Shown here: piece by piece, positions 23,434-34,237 of the stretch | Layout: every line of letters begins with the position of its first letter | How positions within the stretch are numbered: position 1 is the first letter of the stretch | DNA from: Azolla caroliniana | Taxonomy: Eukaryota; Polypodiophyta | Reading direction: 5' to 3' | NCBI GenBank assembly: GCA_043228905.1 | Contig: JBHGNT010000016.1 | Span: 13,950,001 to 14,014,000 of the forward strand | Length of the DNA stretch: 64,000 bases | The notes under the pieces: model-generated | The model's database searches: none | Told to the model about the DNA's origin: nothing | The model's input: the letters and a program-made list of their open reading frames with translations, nothing else | Program-made: the position numbers and the translations under genes

Positions 23434-25113
23434 TTTATGTACTAATATTTCTTTGTTTTTCTTTTGTCTTTTGATTGATGGTGATCGATCAATGTGCGGT
23501 CGGCCTTGATCCAGACAACGATCAACAAAGAACTTCGGTAACTCTTTCCGTAATAAATTTTTTTTTTCTATTCTCTCTTCTCCCATCTAATCATGTGTTT
23601 AGTTTATATGTCAATTTTTTTCATTAAGTCAATGATGTTGTGGTCTTTAATTGATTATCTAAAACATTTACATATGTGCACGAGGTCAATACCTCGTTTG
23701 ACATATAAATAATATGTGATGAGTGTCGTATGCATACGAGGTTAATACCTCAATTACTTATTACGTTCACGAACATATGTTACGTTTGCATATGAGTTTA
23801 ATACCTTGATTTGTTGTAAAGGATATGCGTTTGGTCTCGTATGTGTAATAGGTCGATACCTCAATTGTTTATTACGATGATCTCTTATTTGTGGATGTTT
23901 CGTGTGCGTAGAGGTATATACCTCGATTACGTATCTCGATCACATCATTTGTGGCTATTTAATATAACGATATGTTTAATATAGGCATATGTGGTCACAT
24001 ATATACGTATTTGATCGTATATATGTGATAAGTAAACATATATGTATATTCGTTATTACGTGATTATATCGAAAGTTGTCCTTGTCGGGAAAAGGATGTT
24101 GGTGGCCGTCCTCACATTTTTGTGAGAATGACGTTGTCACCATCCCTTTTTCAACAATTTTTTATTGTTGACAACCCCGTTGATGACCTCGATTTCGTTA
24201 CGTAAAGAAATGCCAATAGCCATAATGATGTTGAGTACGTAGGGCTTGACCCACTTCAAGTGAGGTCGCTCCAATGACACACGTATCCAACATCCCTCCC
24301 TCGTTACATGGATACGATGCTACCATGAGCTCGTTCTTACGAGAGGCATTCGTAATGACGTGACCATGTGATGGGCCACGTGAGTCTACTATGAAACGAG
24401 GGCTCATTTGGCTTGACCATTAGGTTGCACTTTGGCGTATGCCATCGTAATTACGAGACTTGAGGTTAGGTAACGTACCAACATAGTTTTCGTAAATGAG
24501 GGCGAAATAAGGACCCTTCACATATATGTTCTTTTAAAAGAAACACATATGATCAAATGCCTCGCATATCTCTTATACGCATCAAACATTAAGCATTTGA
24601 GAAGAGCAACTTACTTGGTTGGCTCAAGTGTTTAATGTATTTGTTCTCGAGTTCTCGAGTGCAAATATGACCAAGACCATACAACATCCTTGATACATAT
24701 GACTATAACACATGTTTAGACTTAAGGTCCAAGTGCACCTCGGGGTCCTCGTAATAGGACTTAAAGAGTCGAAACCACATATGTGGGCACCGAAACATAG
24801 TTTATTGTTAACATTTTTTTCGTGTATAAACTATTCATGACGCGAACATACATGGTTGAGCATCGGGGAGCCACCATGAAAAAATCGATATAGAGATCAG
24901 GGAAAGACATTTATTTGTCACCCCCATGGTTTTTAAAACACCTCTGTGTTACCATAGTAACCTGATCTTGAACATCATCTCATACGTCTAGAGGGGTATT
25001 GACGTGAGATCATGATATCGATTAATGTTTGCCCATGATATGTTTACATCACGACATGATGTTATGACTATCTCTCTGACCTTATCCTATTTCTTTTCCA
25101 GAAATAATCTTTA
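23434..25113 (+). other. Long gypsy leader with repeated palindromes
   Basis: 1.7 kb of untranslated leader before the gag ATG. Between about 23680 and 23930 an imperfect palindrome of the form GAGGTnnATACCTC recurs about five times (near 23682, 23738, 23790, 23850, 23911), each followed by an ATTAC/TATTACG phrase. It could fold into hairpins. A 69-codon antisense frame at 24198-24407 has no recognisable domain. Confidence 0.6.
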
Positions 25114-25277
25114 ATGGCTCAAATTAACGACCCGATGTCATCCGCTCAAGTGGAAGGAACTCAAGGGAATCCTCCTGGACAAATGTCCATTGAGATGTAT
25201 TTGGCACAAATAACCCAATACCTTAGTTTCACCGCTCAACAGATGACCGAACTTCGGCAATCTCAGAGTGCTCTTGC
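25114..25277 (+). pseudogene. Gypsy gag N-terminal stub
   Basis: Begins ATG GCT CAA at 25114 and reads MAQINDPMSSAQVEGT, MSIEMYLAQITQYLSF and QQMTELRQSQSALAY before the inversion breakpoint. The Q-rich start and its place after the leader suggest the gag N-terminus. Translation runs a few more codons into inverted leader and stops at 25317. Capsid and zinc knuckle are absent. Confidence 0.6.
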
Positions 25278-25842
25278 TTATATTAAACATATCGTTATTT
25301 TAAATAGCCACAAATGATGTGATCGAGATACGTAATCGAGGTATATACCTCTACGCACACGAAACATCCACAAATAAGAGATCATCGTAATACGCAATTG
25401 AGGTATCGACCTCTTACGCATACGAGACCAAACACATATCCTTTACAAAAAATCAAGGTATTAAACTCATACGCAAACGTAACATATGTTCGTGAACGTA
25501 ATACGTAATTGAGGTATTAACCTCGTACGCATACGACACTCATCACATATTATTTATATGTCAAACGAGGTATTGACCTCATGCACATATGTAAACGTTT
25601 TGATAAACAATTAAAGACCACTACAACATCATTGACTTAATGAAAAAAATTGACATATAAACTAAACACATGATTAGATGAGAGAAGAGAGAATAGAAAA
25701 AAAAAAAATATTACGGAAAGAGTTACCGAAGTTCTTTGTTGATCGTTGTCTGGATCAAGGCCGACCGCACATCGATCGATCACCATCAATCAAAAGACAA
25801 AAGAAAAACAAAGAAACATTAGTACATAAATCTGATACCAAA
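25278..25842 (-). other. Inverted copy of gypsy leader
   Basis: Reverse complement of about 23422-23975, including the primer binding site next to the LTR at 25843 and the GAGGTnnATACCTC palindromes. It forms the left end of the inverted block. Confidence 0.8.
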
Positions 25843-26298
25843 TATTAGAGATCTAGGTACTAAAGTAAGATTAAGATAAGGATAAACAAATGATAGATAG
25901 AAAGGAGAAAGAGAAAGAAGGGTGCCGATCCACCTGACCATCCCCGAACGAAGGGATCGAGACGGACTCGAGCCTCGTTCGGCGTCCCATACCACCGCCG
26001 TGTCGTCGAGTCGTACCTGGTGCTGGCGCGCTCGCTACAAGAGTTGACCCACCACAAGAGCAGAGTCTCGATGTAGTCAAAAGATAGTCAAATGAGGGTA
26101 GCTAGGCCTCTTATTTATAGTGATACCCAAGGCCCCCAGGTAAGTTCACACTTGGCCTAATGGGTTGTCTCAATCCTGAGGATTTTAAAGTAATCCTCCC
26201 CTTCTTTACACTCTCGTTTAACCCTCACACTTATCCACGTGTATAGAATACTACGGTAAATTCTCACCACGGGATATTATATGGTCATGCCCGTAACA
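25843..26298 (-). mobile_element. Inner gypsy LTR (minus strand)
   Basis: Complete LTR reading TGTTACGGGC from 26298 on the minus strand to TAATA at 25843. The leader and primer binding site follow it, while integrase precedes it. It therefore sits like an LTR shared by two tandem copies. Confidence 0.85.
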
Positions 26299-26696
26299 AG
26301 CTAGGCCTCTTATTTATAGCGATACCCAAGGCCCCCAGGCAAGTTCACACTTGGCCTAATGGGTTGTCTCAATCCCGAGGATTTACAAGTAATCCTCCCC
26401 TTCTTTACACTCTCGTTTAACCCTCACACTTATCCACGTGTATAGAATACTACGGTAAATTCTCACCACGGGATATTATATGGTCATGCCCATAACAAGC
26501 TAGGCCTCTTATTTATAGCGATACCCAAGGCCCCCAGGCAAGTTCACACTTGGCCTAATGGGTTGTCTCAATCCCGAGGATTTACAAGTAATCCTCCCCT
26601 TCTTTACACTCTCGTTTAACCCTCACACTTATCCACATGTATAGAATACTACGGTAAATTCTCACCACGGGATATTATATGGTCATGCCTGTAACA
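26299..26696 (-). repeat. Two extra tandem copies of the LTR U3 (199 bp each)
   Basis: 26299-26497 and 26498-26696 each repeat the first 199 bp of the LTR (TGTTAC to AGGCCTAGCT on the minus strand), adjoining the same 199 bp of the full LTR at 26100-26298. Each copy contains the TATA box and ends a few bases after it. The three copies differ at only a few positions. Confidence 0.9.
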
Positions 26697-28360
26697 TACT
26701 CCCCCTCTTTAAAACATTGCACTCTTGCAATGGAAAGTTAGGGAAGTTAGTTCTAAGAGTATTTTCGCGTTCCCATGTGGCATCTTTGATTGATTTATCC
26801 ATCCATTTTATTTTAAATTCTCGGATTTCTTTAGTACGTAATTTTTTTGTTTTAACATCGAGAATTCTTTTTGGTACATGTGGTTTAGAAGATAATTCTT
26901 CAGAAGTAACCAGAGTTTCAGTTGTAACTGTATTGTCACCGGAACCTAGAAGTTCTTTTAGACGACTCACATGAAAGACTGGATGAATTCCAACACCATC
27001 GGGAAGAACGAGACGATAGGCCGATGACCCAATGCGTTTGAGGACTGTAAAAGGTCCACAAAACCGTGGGGCTAACGTAGCGCACTTTCCCGTAGACAAT
27101 GTCTTAGAATTGTGAGGTACACGTAAAAATACCTTCTGTCCAGGGTTGAATACACGAGGTTGCCTATGATGTTCGACATAAAAACGCGCTCTATCTTGAG
27201 CTGTTTTTATATTATCTCGTGCAATATGCAACATATCTTGCATATCCCGAAGAAAGTTTTGCGTACTTCGCAACTCATCATGATGTATATTAACATCAAT
27301 CGGGGCTCGTGGCTGAAAACCATACATCAACATAAAAGGACTATATCCCGTCGACGTATGCTTGGAGCTGTTATAAGCAAACTCCAAAATTGGGAGATAA
27401 CGTTCCCATTTTGTTGGTTTCGCACCAACGTAGGCTCGAAGCATGTCCTCAATAATTTGATTTACGCATTCTGTCTGTCCATCGGATTGAGGATGATCTG
27501 TGGAGCTCATGCTCAACGTAGTTTCTAACTTCTTAAAGACTTGCGTCCAGAAGTCACTCGTAAACTTTGGATCTCGATCACTCACGATATCCATCGGTAA
27601 CCCATAAAAACGAAACAATTCGTCAACAAATTGGTAAGCCAATTCAGGAGCTGTTACAGTAGTTTTAGTAGCAATAAATCTGGCCATTTTAGTTAGTCGA
27701 TCAATGACAACCCAGATGGCATCATGACCTTTTTGGGTGCGAGGAAGGCTAACAATAAAATCCATGGATTTACTTTCCCACTTATTATTGGGAATGTCCA
27801 AGGGATGTAAAAGTCCTGCGGCTTTAAGTCGCTTGGCTTTGTTAACCTGACACTGGTGACATTTAGTCACATAGCTATGTATGTCAGGACGCATCTTAGG
27901 CCAATAAAATTGAGTGGAGATGAGAACGAGTGTACGATGTATTCAAGGGTGCCCTGCTGAGGGTGCATCATGGCATTAAAAAAGAATCCTCTTTTTGACC
28001 TCGGGTAAATCTGGAACACAAACCTTCCCATTACGGTAGAGCAAACCGTTAGCAATGTGGAAGTATTCCTTCGAGGATGTGGTGGTGTTTGTTCCAGACT
28101 CAACTCTTGCCCAGTATTTTGCAAAATAACTGTCATCAAGATACTTTCCTCGAAGGTGATCATAAAGATCTGATGTTATTTCAGTAAAGCTAAGCATGTT
28201 AACTTCACGGATGCGACTTAGTGCATCAACGACAATGTTCATGGAGCCTTTACGATATCGTATGGAAAAATCAAAGTCCTGGATGAGATTAGCCCATCAT
28301 GCCTCACGACCTTTCAGGTCTTGTTGGTCACAAAAATATTTCAAGGACTCGTGGTTCGTA
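26683..28360 (-). pseudogene. Gypsy RNase H end and integrase
   Basis: From about 28360 the minus strand reads the end of RNase H (LTTNHESLKYF, IVVDALSRIRE), a linker, then integrase. The 403-codon open frame 27894-26683 holds the rest of the integrase zinc finger (CHQCQVNKAKR), the catalytic core with MDFIVSLP, VSDRDPKFTS and the DDE glutamate within SDGQTECVNQIIEDML, then the GPFTVLKRIGSSAYRL C-terminal domain and KWMDKSIKDATWE, a chromodomain-like tail. Integrase joins cDNA to chromosomal DNA. The stop lies 14 bases inside the LTR. A frameshift near 27900-27960 breaks it from the upstream part, and RT is missing. Confidence 0.85.
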
Positions 28361-28362
28361 GT

Positions 28363-28715
28363 TAGAGTCCTCAAACGCATTGGGTCATCAGCCTATTGTC
28401 TCGCTCTTCCCGATGGTGTCGGAATTCATCCAGTCTTTCATGTGAGTCGTCTAAAAGAACTTCTAGGTTCTGGCGACAATACAGTTACAACTGAAACTCT
28501 GGTTACTTCTGAAGAATTATCTTCTAAACCACATGTACTAGAAAGAATTCTCGATGATAAAACAAAAAAATTACGTACTAAAGAAATCTGAGAATTTAAA
28601 ATAAAATGGATGGATAAATCAATCAAAGATGCCACATGGGAACGCGAAAATACTCTCAGAACTAATTTCCCTAACTTTCCATTGCAAGAGTGCAATGTTT
28701 TAAAGAGGGGGAGTA
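28363..28715 (+). pseudogene. Gypsy integrase C-terminal duplicate
   Basis: Plus-strand copy of the last approximately 115 integrase codons (LKRIGSSAYCLALPDGVGIHP, VSRLKELLGSGDNTVTTET). It is nearly identical to the minus strand at 26697-27046 and runs straight into the outer 3' LTR. An in-frame TGA at 28589-28591 interrupts it. Confidence 0.8.
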
Positions 28716-29170
28716 TGTTACGGGCATGACCATATAATATCCCGTGGTGAGAATTTACCGTAGTATTCTATACACGTGGATAAGTGTGAGGGTTAAACGA
28801 GAGTGTAAAGAAGGGGAGGATTACTTTTAATCCTCGGGATTCAGACAACCCATTAGGTCAAGTGTGAACTTGCCTGGGGGCCTTGGGTATCGCTATAAAT
28901 AAGAGGCCTAACTACCCTCATTTCATCGTCTTTTGACTACATCGAGACTCTGCTCTTGTGGTGGGTCAACTCTTGTAGCGAGCGCGCTAGCACCAAGTAC
29001 GACTCGACGCCACAGCGGTGGTATGGGACGCCGATTGAGGCTCGAGTCCGTCTCGATCCCTTCGCTCGGGGGTGGTCGGGTGGATCAACACCCTTCTTTC
29101 TCTTTCTCCTTTCTATCTATCATTTGTTTATCCTTATCTTAATCTTACTTTAGTACCTAGATCTCTAATA
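28716..29170 (+). mobile_element. Gypsy outer 3' LTR
   Basis: 455-bp LTR from TGTTACGGGC to TCTCTAATA, preceded by the purine tract AAAGAGGGGGAGTA and followed by the duplication ATATG at 29171-29175. Confidence 0.88.
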
Positions 29171-29175
29171 ATATG

Positions 29176-29235
29176 GCGCCACCACCATGGGTGAAGACAT
29201 ATCCTGATATCGACTTCTGATTGTCCGAATTACCG
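29176..29235 (-). pseudogene. Copia A RNase H N-terminal piece
   Basis: A short minus-strand segment between the gypsy and solo LTR A reads GNSDNQKSISGYVFTHGGGA, the conserved start of copia RNase H. It joins in frame with 22960-22404 when the gypsy is left out of the reading. Confidence 0.8.
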
Positions 29236-29239
29236 ACGT

Positions 29240-30006
29240 TGTCGTGCCTTTCGGCGCCGGATTGTTGCGTGAGTCGGGTGGGAACCACTGAGGTTTTGGA
29301 CTAGGAGAAAGAAGAATATGAGATGAGACTAGTAATGAATAGATTATTAGAAAGAGAGATAGAAATTTCGTGAATCCAACGAGTGTATTGTATTCGATTA
29401 ATCAATATTTAGATAAGAATATGTATTTAGATTGAAAGAAAGATATAAGAAACTTGTGAATCCCACAAGTATAGATTATATTATTTTCGTGAATCCCACG
29501 ATTATATTAATCGGTTGGTGTTTTCGGAAATATATCCAATTTCCAAATATTTCACACACCTATTACATTGTGCTCCCCATCCTTATGTAGTGATGAGGGA
29601 GTCCATGCTTTTTTTTTTTTCTAACTATAGACTCCATGCTTTTCCTATAGATAGACTATATGCTTTATCTAAAGTGATCATGCTTTTTCTAACTTGTGCG
29701 TTTTTTATCAACTATAGCGTTCATGCACGCTAGATGTGCATGCGTAGCTTTTTCTTTTAGCATGCGTTTTCTTTTAACTAAAGTTTATCCTAGGTGAACT
29801 AAGCTTTCTATGTGGAACATCTATTTTTGAACACTAATGAAATGCTAGTGTAATGGTAAGACATTACATTATTAACATGGAGGTGCAAGGTTTGAATCTT
29901 GCCCTATGCATGTTATATATATTTTAATATTTTCTACTATTTATTCATATTTATTAAATCGGTACTTTATAAGTTTTTCACGTAGTGTACGAAATACACT
30001 ACGACA
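29240..30006 (-). mobile_element. Solo LTR A in ACGT site
   Basis: 767-bp element lying inside copia A. On the minus strand it starts TGTCGTAGTG and ends GGCACGACA, with six-base inverted ends. It is flanked by ACGT at 29236-29239 and 30007-30010. No internal coding or second LTR is present, so it is read as a solo LTR. A hairpin CGTAGTG..CACTACG sits at its 5' end. On the plus strand at 29847-29906 an A box (TAGTGTAATGG) and a near-exact B box (GGTTTGAATC) within a T-arm-like stem look tRNA-derived. Confidence 0.7.
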
Positions 30007-30010
30007 ACGT

Positions 30011-30339
30011 AGTCGGAGTCTGTATATCCTTTGACTTTGATTGAATTATCCGATCCAAATGTAAGTTGTAGATCTTTGGTTCCTCGCAGGTACCTAAAGA
30101 TGTTCTTCACAACTTCCCAATGCTTTATTTCGGGTTTAGACATGTACCCGCTAACGATTGTTAGGACATATACAAGGTTTGGTCGAGTCGCCACCATTGT
30201 GTACATGAGACTTCCTATGACCGATGCATAGGGTATTCTGCTCATGAGCTTTCTCTCCTCTTCTGTGGATGGAGAGTTTAATGACATCGGAAGCAATGTT
30301 TGTGTTGGCTTCACGTTCTCCATATTGAAGTGCCTCAGC
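30011..30339 (-). pseudogene. Copia A RT C-terminal part
   Basis: Minus strand: HFNMENVKPTQTLLPMSLN, then YASVIGSLMYTMVATRPNL, YMSKPEIKHWEVVKNIFRYL and GYTDSDY, the thumb and connection region of copia RT leading to RNase H. It is cut by solo LTR A on its downstream side and by solo LTR B on its upstream side. Confidence 0.85.
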
Positions 30340-30343
30340 ACGT

Positions 30344-30480
30344 TGTCAGGGTAGTTGTGGTTCGTGCGGCGAAGTCGTGGGGACTAAGGTTCAGGGGAGT
30401 TGAAGAAACTTAACTTTTAATAAGGCTTGTATGGTGATGATAGAATGGTTAAGGATAGTAAGAAGAAGAGTTACGAGTAA

Positions 30481-30511
<31 letters not shown>

Positions 30512-31256
30512 CGAGCATAGATAAAAGATAGAGACAATGTATGATTCAAGAAAGAAGATCCAGACAAAGTATGATTCTAGAAAGAAGATTGAGACAAAGT
30601 ATGATTCAAGGAACAAGAGTATGATATAAACATGATGTATATTAAAAATATAATATTTTACCAACTTTACAATCCTTGATCGCAAGATAAATCTTTTCAA
30701 TACCGACCCTTGATTTGAACCCACGACTTCCACTTTGAAACGCGAGGCTCTTCACCGAATAAGATATCTTCAATACTTGCTTAGAATCTTTTCTCCCCCT
30801 TTCTCTTGATCCCCTCTTGTTTCCTTGCCCCTCTTTATATAAGTGTTGCCATGCATATGGTAATGTATGGGAGCATGGCATGCATGCAATGCATGATCGC
30901 CATTTGGCGCACATGCATTGCATGTGATGCATGATGGCTATGTATGAAAATACATATGGGATAAGTATAATGATGAAAATGTATTTTAAAATAACTAACC
31001 TAGCTTAGTGGTGTATGCTTTGTGTTTGGTATACAATGTTGAGAGTTGAAGTCTCTCTATTTTACTCAATACAATATATAGCTTCATTCTTATATCATGA
31101 AGCACATTTTTTTATAAACTTTTACAAATAAATAGCCTAGCCTAGTGGTATGTACATTGTACTTCGTATATAAGGATGTGGGTTCAGGTCTCTTAAATAT
31201 TATTAAATACAATATTTAAGCTCATTTTTATATTGTGAAGCACATTCTTCATGACA
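30344..31256 (-). mobile_element. Solo LTR B in ACGT/ATGT site
   Basis: 913-bp element, homologous to solo LTR C (35914-36839) in inverted orientation. The minus strand starts TGTCATGAAGAATG and ends ACTACCCTGACA. It is flanked by ACGT (30340-30343) and ACAT (31257-31260, ATGT on the minus strand). Two tRNA-like modules lie on the plus strand: A box TAGCTTAGTGG at about 31005 and TAGCCTAGTGG at about 31138, with B-box-like GGTTCAGGTC following at about 31188. A TATA-like CTTTATATAAG lies at about 30830-30842 and a GA microsatellite near 30490. Confidence 0.75.
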
Positions 31257-31260
31257 ACAT

Positions 31261-32329
31261 TTCAGATGTAATTGGACTAGGAGAGCTAGAGGATCTTTGT
31301 TGTCCAATTTCGCTCTATCCACATGTCCAGTATGTGTCGGGCTTGTCTGAGTTCCTTCATCGCAAACTTGTCGTGAAGGCTTCGCTTTAGCTTTCCAATT
31401 TCGACTCAATCACTACCGGCGATGAGCATGTCGTCGACATATAGGATCAGGTAGATCTGGAACTCATCGGCTAGATGCCGAATGTACATACACGGGTCAG
31501 AATTAGTCCGGCTATAACCAAGCTGCATGATGTAGGAGTTTAACTTCTGGTACCTTGGTGCTTGTTTTAAGCCATAAAGGCTTTTCTTCTGTCCGCATAC
31601 GAGGTGACCTTCCTCCCCCATCGCCGTGAAGATTACCGGTTGAGACATATAGATGTCTTCTTCCAAGTCTCTATGTAGGAATGTTGTCTTTATGTCCAGT
31701 TGCTCGAGCTCTAGGTCTTATGTCGCCACGACTTCGAGTAGGAGCTGAAGGGTGGTCATCTTGACTACAGGCGAGAAGATCTTGTCGTAGTTGACCCCAT
31801 GTTCTTGTTTGAATCCCTTGTGACGAGTCAAGGTTTATATTTGGGCTTCTTTGAATCGGATACATATTTGTATCTGAAGATCCATTTGCAGGGCATTGGG
31901 TTCCTTCTAGCTGGTAATTCAACCAACTCCCATGTCTAATTCTCTTTTATCGAGTCCATTTCGAATCTCATGGCTTGTTGTCATGTTTCGACATCTGACA
32001 TGACTATAACTTTCTCGTGGGAGCTTGGGTCGCATGTGTTCGTGTAATTGACGTAGTCTAGGCCCGATTGATAGAACTTTGTCGGCCTTCGGACTCGTCC
32101 GGATCTCCTTGGTGCTGATTTCGTTGGTTTGGATTTGAGTAAAAATCAGTTCTGGTGTCCAATTGGCAACCATTGAACTGTCGTTGTAAGGATTCTATTG
32201 GGGTGATCCTTTATGGCAGTTCTCTTGCATTGTTTTTGGATCCACCTCTCCCATAGGAGTTGACCAGTTTATGAGTGCTTTGGCTGGTTTAGATCGGCCA
32301 ATGGTCATTGCTATGAAATGGGGCTCAAT
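31261..32329 (-). pseudogene. Copia A integrase-RT linker and RT N-terminal part
   Basis: The minus strand gives an RT with many stops and shifts: a WIFRYKYV-like region near 31880, a LEEDIYMSQP segment at about 31665, KKSLYGLKQAPRYQKLNSYI and the catalytic LILYVDDMLIAGSD at about 31410-31440, then KLKRSLHDKFAMKEL and the segment ending LSQSNYI at 31261. Reverse transcriptase copies the element RNA in cytoplasmic particles. Upstream, a poorly conserved linker reaches 32329, where copia B's LTR begins. Confidence 0.8.
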
Positions 32330-32831
32330 TGAATTGCAAGCACAAGTGTGGAAAATAGAGTACAAAACACAGAGAGATGATGCAATGACACAATGACAAA
32401 AGATATTAACGTGGAAAACCTTGAAAAGGGAAAACCACGGGAGTCCACAAACTCCAAATAATCACTAGAGTGGGAGAAGAAGTACAAAGGAGACTACAAG
32501 GCAACAACCTTATGCTCCTCTTTGCCAAACTGATGGTTACAATAGAGTTCACACTCACTCACTCACTCTCAATCTCTCACTTTGTATAGTGATAACTAAC
32601 TCTACAACAACAACAACTAACATGTTAGCCCTAAGTATATATATATATACTTATACATTGTAATGGTTATTTACAAATTAACTTCTAATTGGCTATGGCT
32701 GGATCAGGAATCCAGATGCTTTTAAGAATCCGAATCCTGGATGCCTGTTGGATGTCTTCCAAGCTAATTCGGTTCCTCGTTCGGATCCGGTTGACTGAAG
32801 CGTTCCATCCAGAGGGACTTGTTTCCCAACA
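32330..32831 (-). mobile_element. Copia B 3' LTR
   Basis: Minus-strand LTR starting TGTTGGGAAACAAG at 32831, right after GAAGGGGGGTT (polypurine tract), and ending CTTGCAATTCA at 32330. It carries AGGGTTTTCC/GGTTTTCCACG words shared with the LTRs of copia E and F, so it belongs to the same broad lineage. Confidence 0.7.
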
Positions 32832-32839
32832 AACCCCCC

Positions 32840-33500
32840 CTTCACTCCGGAATGGGATGATCCACCAAACCTACCCATTATCGACATGCTTTCAGATTGT
32901 CCATTGGCAGCACCTTGGTTAGCATGTTCAATCCATTTTCGTCTGTGTGAATCTTCATCAGGTTGAAATCCCTTTCTTCTATCCCTCTCTAAACCAGTGA
33001 TATCTATGTTGGATGTGCTTAGTTCTCCAGTGATATGCGCATTCTTTGCAAGGTGGATGACACTTAGATTGTCAAAGTGGAGTCAGAATTTCTCTTGCCG
33101 AATCCCCAACTCACCGATGAAATCCTTCATCCAAATTATCTCCGTGCCGGCTTCAACAATAGCCATGTACTTCGCTTCTGTGGTCGACAACGCCACGATC
33201 TTCCGCAACCTTGATTGCCACAAGACAACGCCCCCTACATATGTCATCACATACCCGGACTTGGATCGACTTGTATCCACATCAACCAACATGTTTGAGT
33301 TAGTGAAACCTTCTAGTATGGGGTTACCTGAGCCTAATCGGAGGCACACGCTCGAGGTGCCTCTCAGGTATCAAAGTATCCACTTCATCGCAACCCAATG
33401 GTCTCTTCCAGGATTGTTCATACACCGGCCGATGACTCCGACAACATATTCGATGCATAAATCTTTTACAGGCATCTGTAAATCTGATCCCGTGAAAGAA
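32840..33500 (-). pseudogene. Copia B RT end and RNase H
   Basis: Minus strand: CLRLGSGNPILEGFTNSN, VDTSRSKSGYVMTYVGGVV, ALSTTEAKYMAIVEAGTEII, MKDFIGELGIRQEKF and further down a HTDENGLNMLTKVL-like end. These match copia E and F closely in the same order, with several stops. The 5' part is cut near 33500, where the plus-strand leader of copia C begins. Confidence 0.8.
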
Positions 33501-33504
33501 TGAA

Positions 33505-33732
33505 GCACTCTTCAAGGTTCGTGCTCAATTCAACTTGGCCTCATTGTATGTAAACCAATTAGTTGTACCTATCTTTTCAATCGTAGTTATTTTGAGCAAA
33601 ATCGACAAATAAATCGACTCAGCTCGTGTTCAATTCGGCTAGATTGTACTTCGGGTAGACCAGACGGTCGTACCCTTCATCTGATCGTAGTCACTCCGAA
33701 CAAAACTTTCGACCAATCGACCCTTGTCTGAA
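33505..33732 (+). other. Copia C leader remnant
   Basis: Untranslated sequence before the gag ATG. It contains an internal direct repeat (TTCGTGCTCAATTCAACTTGG against CTCGTGTTCAATTCGGCTAG, then GTTGTACC/GTCGTACCC). No LTR or primer site is visible; the 5' end was probably lost at the junction with copia B. Confidence 0.45.
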
Positions 33733-34237
33733 ATGGCCTCCACTTCCGGCTCATCAAAGATGAGTCTCAAGAAGTTCGACGACACGAACTTCAATTTCTG
33801 GAAGGAACAAATGTAGGACTACCTGATCGTGAAGGGTCTGATCGACCCAATTGAGAATGAAAATCCTCTAGAAGATTATAAGCCGAACGAGTGGACGAAG
33901 CTCGACCGTATAACTCGTGCCACAATTCAGATGCACCTACCCGAATCGATTTATTACGCAGTGCATTCAAGTCCGACAAGATACTAGTTGCAAAAGACGT
34001 TGTCAAACACATACGAAAAGGACGTGGCCACCATGAAGATTTATCTTATTTGGCACCTATACAATTTTCGGATGACAGAATCTGATTCAATCCAGACACA
34101 TCTGAACGAATACAAAAGCATCAATTCCCATATTTTGCCCCATGGGATGACAATTGACGACAAGATGAAAGCCCTCTTGTTGATGAGTAGTCTTTCCCCA
34201 TCATTGGAAACTTTCGTCACGGCTATCTGTAATGCAT
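33733..34237 (+). pseudogene. Copia C gag (UBN2 type), 5' part
   Basis: ATG at 33733 opens MASTSGSSKMSLKKFDDTNF followed by FWKEQM, a stop, then DYLIVKGLIDPIE, the standard start of copia gag. It continues as ESDSIQTHLNEYKSI and MTIDDKMKALLLMSSLSPSL and reaches AICNA, where copia D is inserted. At least two stops and a shift break it. The rest lies at 39214-39690. Confidence 0.8.

Larger units (their letters stand above)
22966..29170 (+). mobile_element. Rearranged Ty3/gypsy element with internal inversion
   Basis: Outer LTRs on the plus strand (22966-23421 and 28716-29170) are flanked by the 5-bp duplication ATATG, so the whole block behaves as one insertion. Inside, the order is: plus leader and gag start (to about 25277); then an inverted block (about 25278-28360) that reads on the minus strand RNase H end, integrase, LTR, leader; then the plus-strand integrase C-terminus (28363-28715). 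Both breakpoints show short shared words (TTATATTA near 25277; GTCCTCAAACGC near 28357). Most of gag, protease and RT are absent, so it is non-autonomous. Confidence 0.8.
21890..32329 (-). mobile_element. Copia A, old element split by three insertions
   Basis: Remains of a single minus-strand Ty1/copia element. Reading 5' to 3' on the minus strand: integrase-RT linker and RT (32329-31261), solo LTR B, RT C-terminus (30339-30011), solo LTR A, start of RNase H (29235-29176), gypsy composite, rest of RNase H (22960-22404), polypurine tract (about 22260-22247), 3' LTR (22246 to about 21890). Removing each insertion together with one copy of its target duplication restores continuity of the surrounding coding sequence, which is why these pieces are assigned to one element. 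The 5' half and 5' LTR are missing; the element is cut at 32330 by the LTR of copia B. Confidence 0.8.

Noticed and set aside
24198-24407. 69-codon antisense ORF in the gypsy leader
   Set aside because: No homology signal and it lies in untranslated leader.
31438-31666. Possibility that the copia A RT is an active gene
   Set aside because: Many stops and frameshifts, plus three insertions in the same element.
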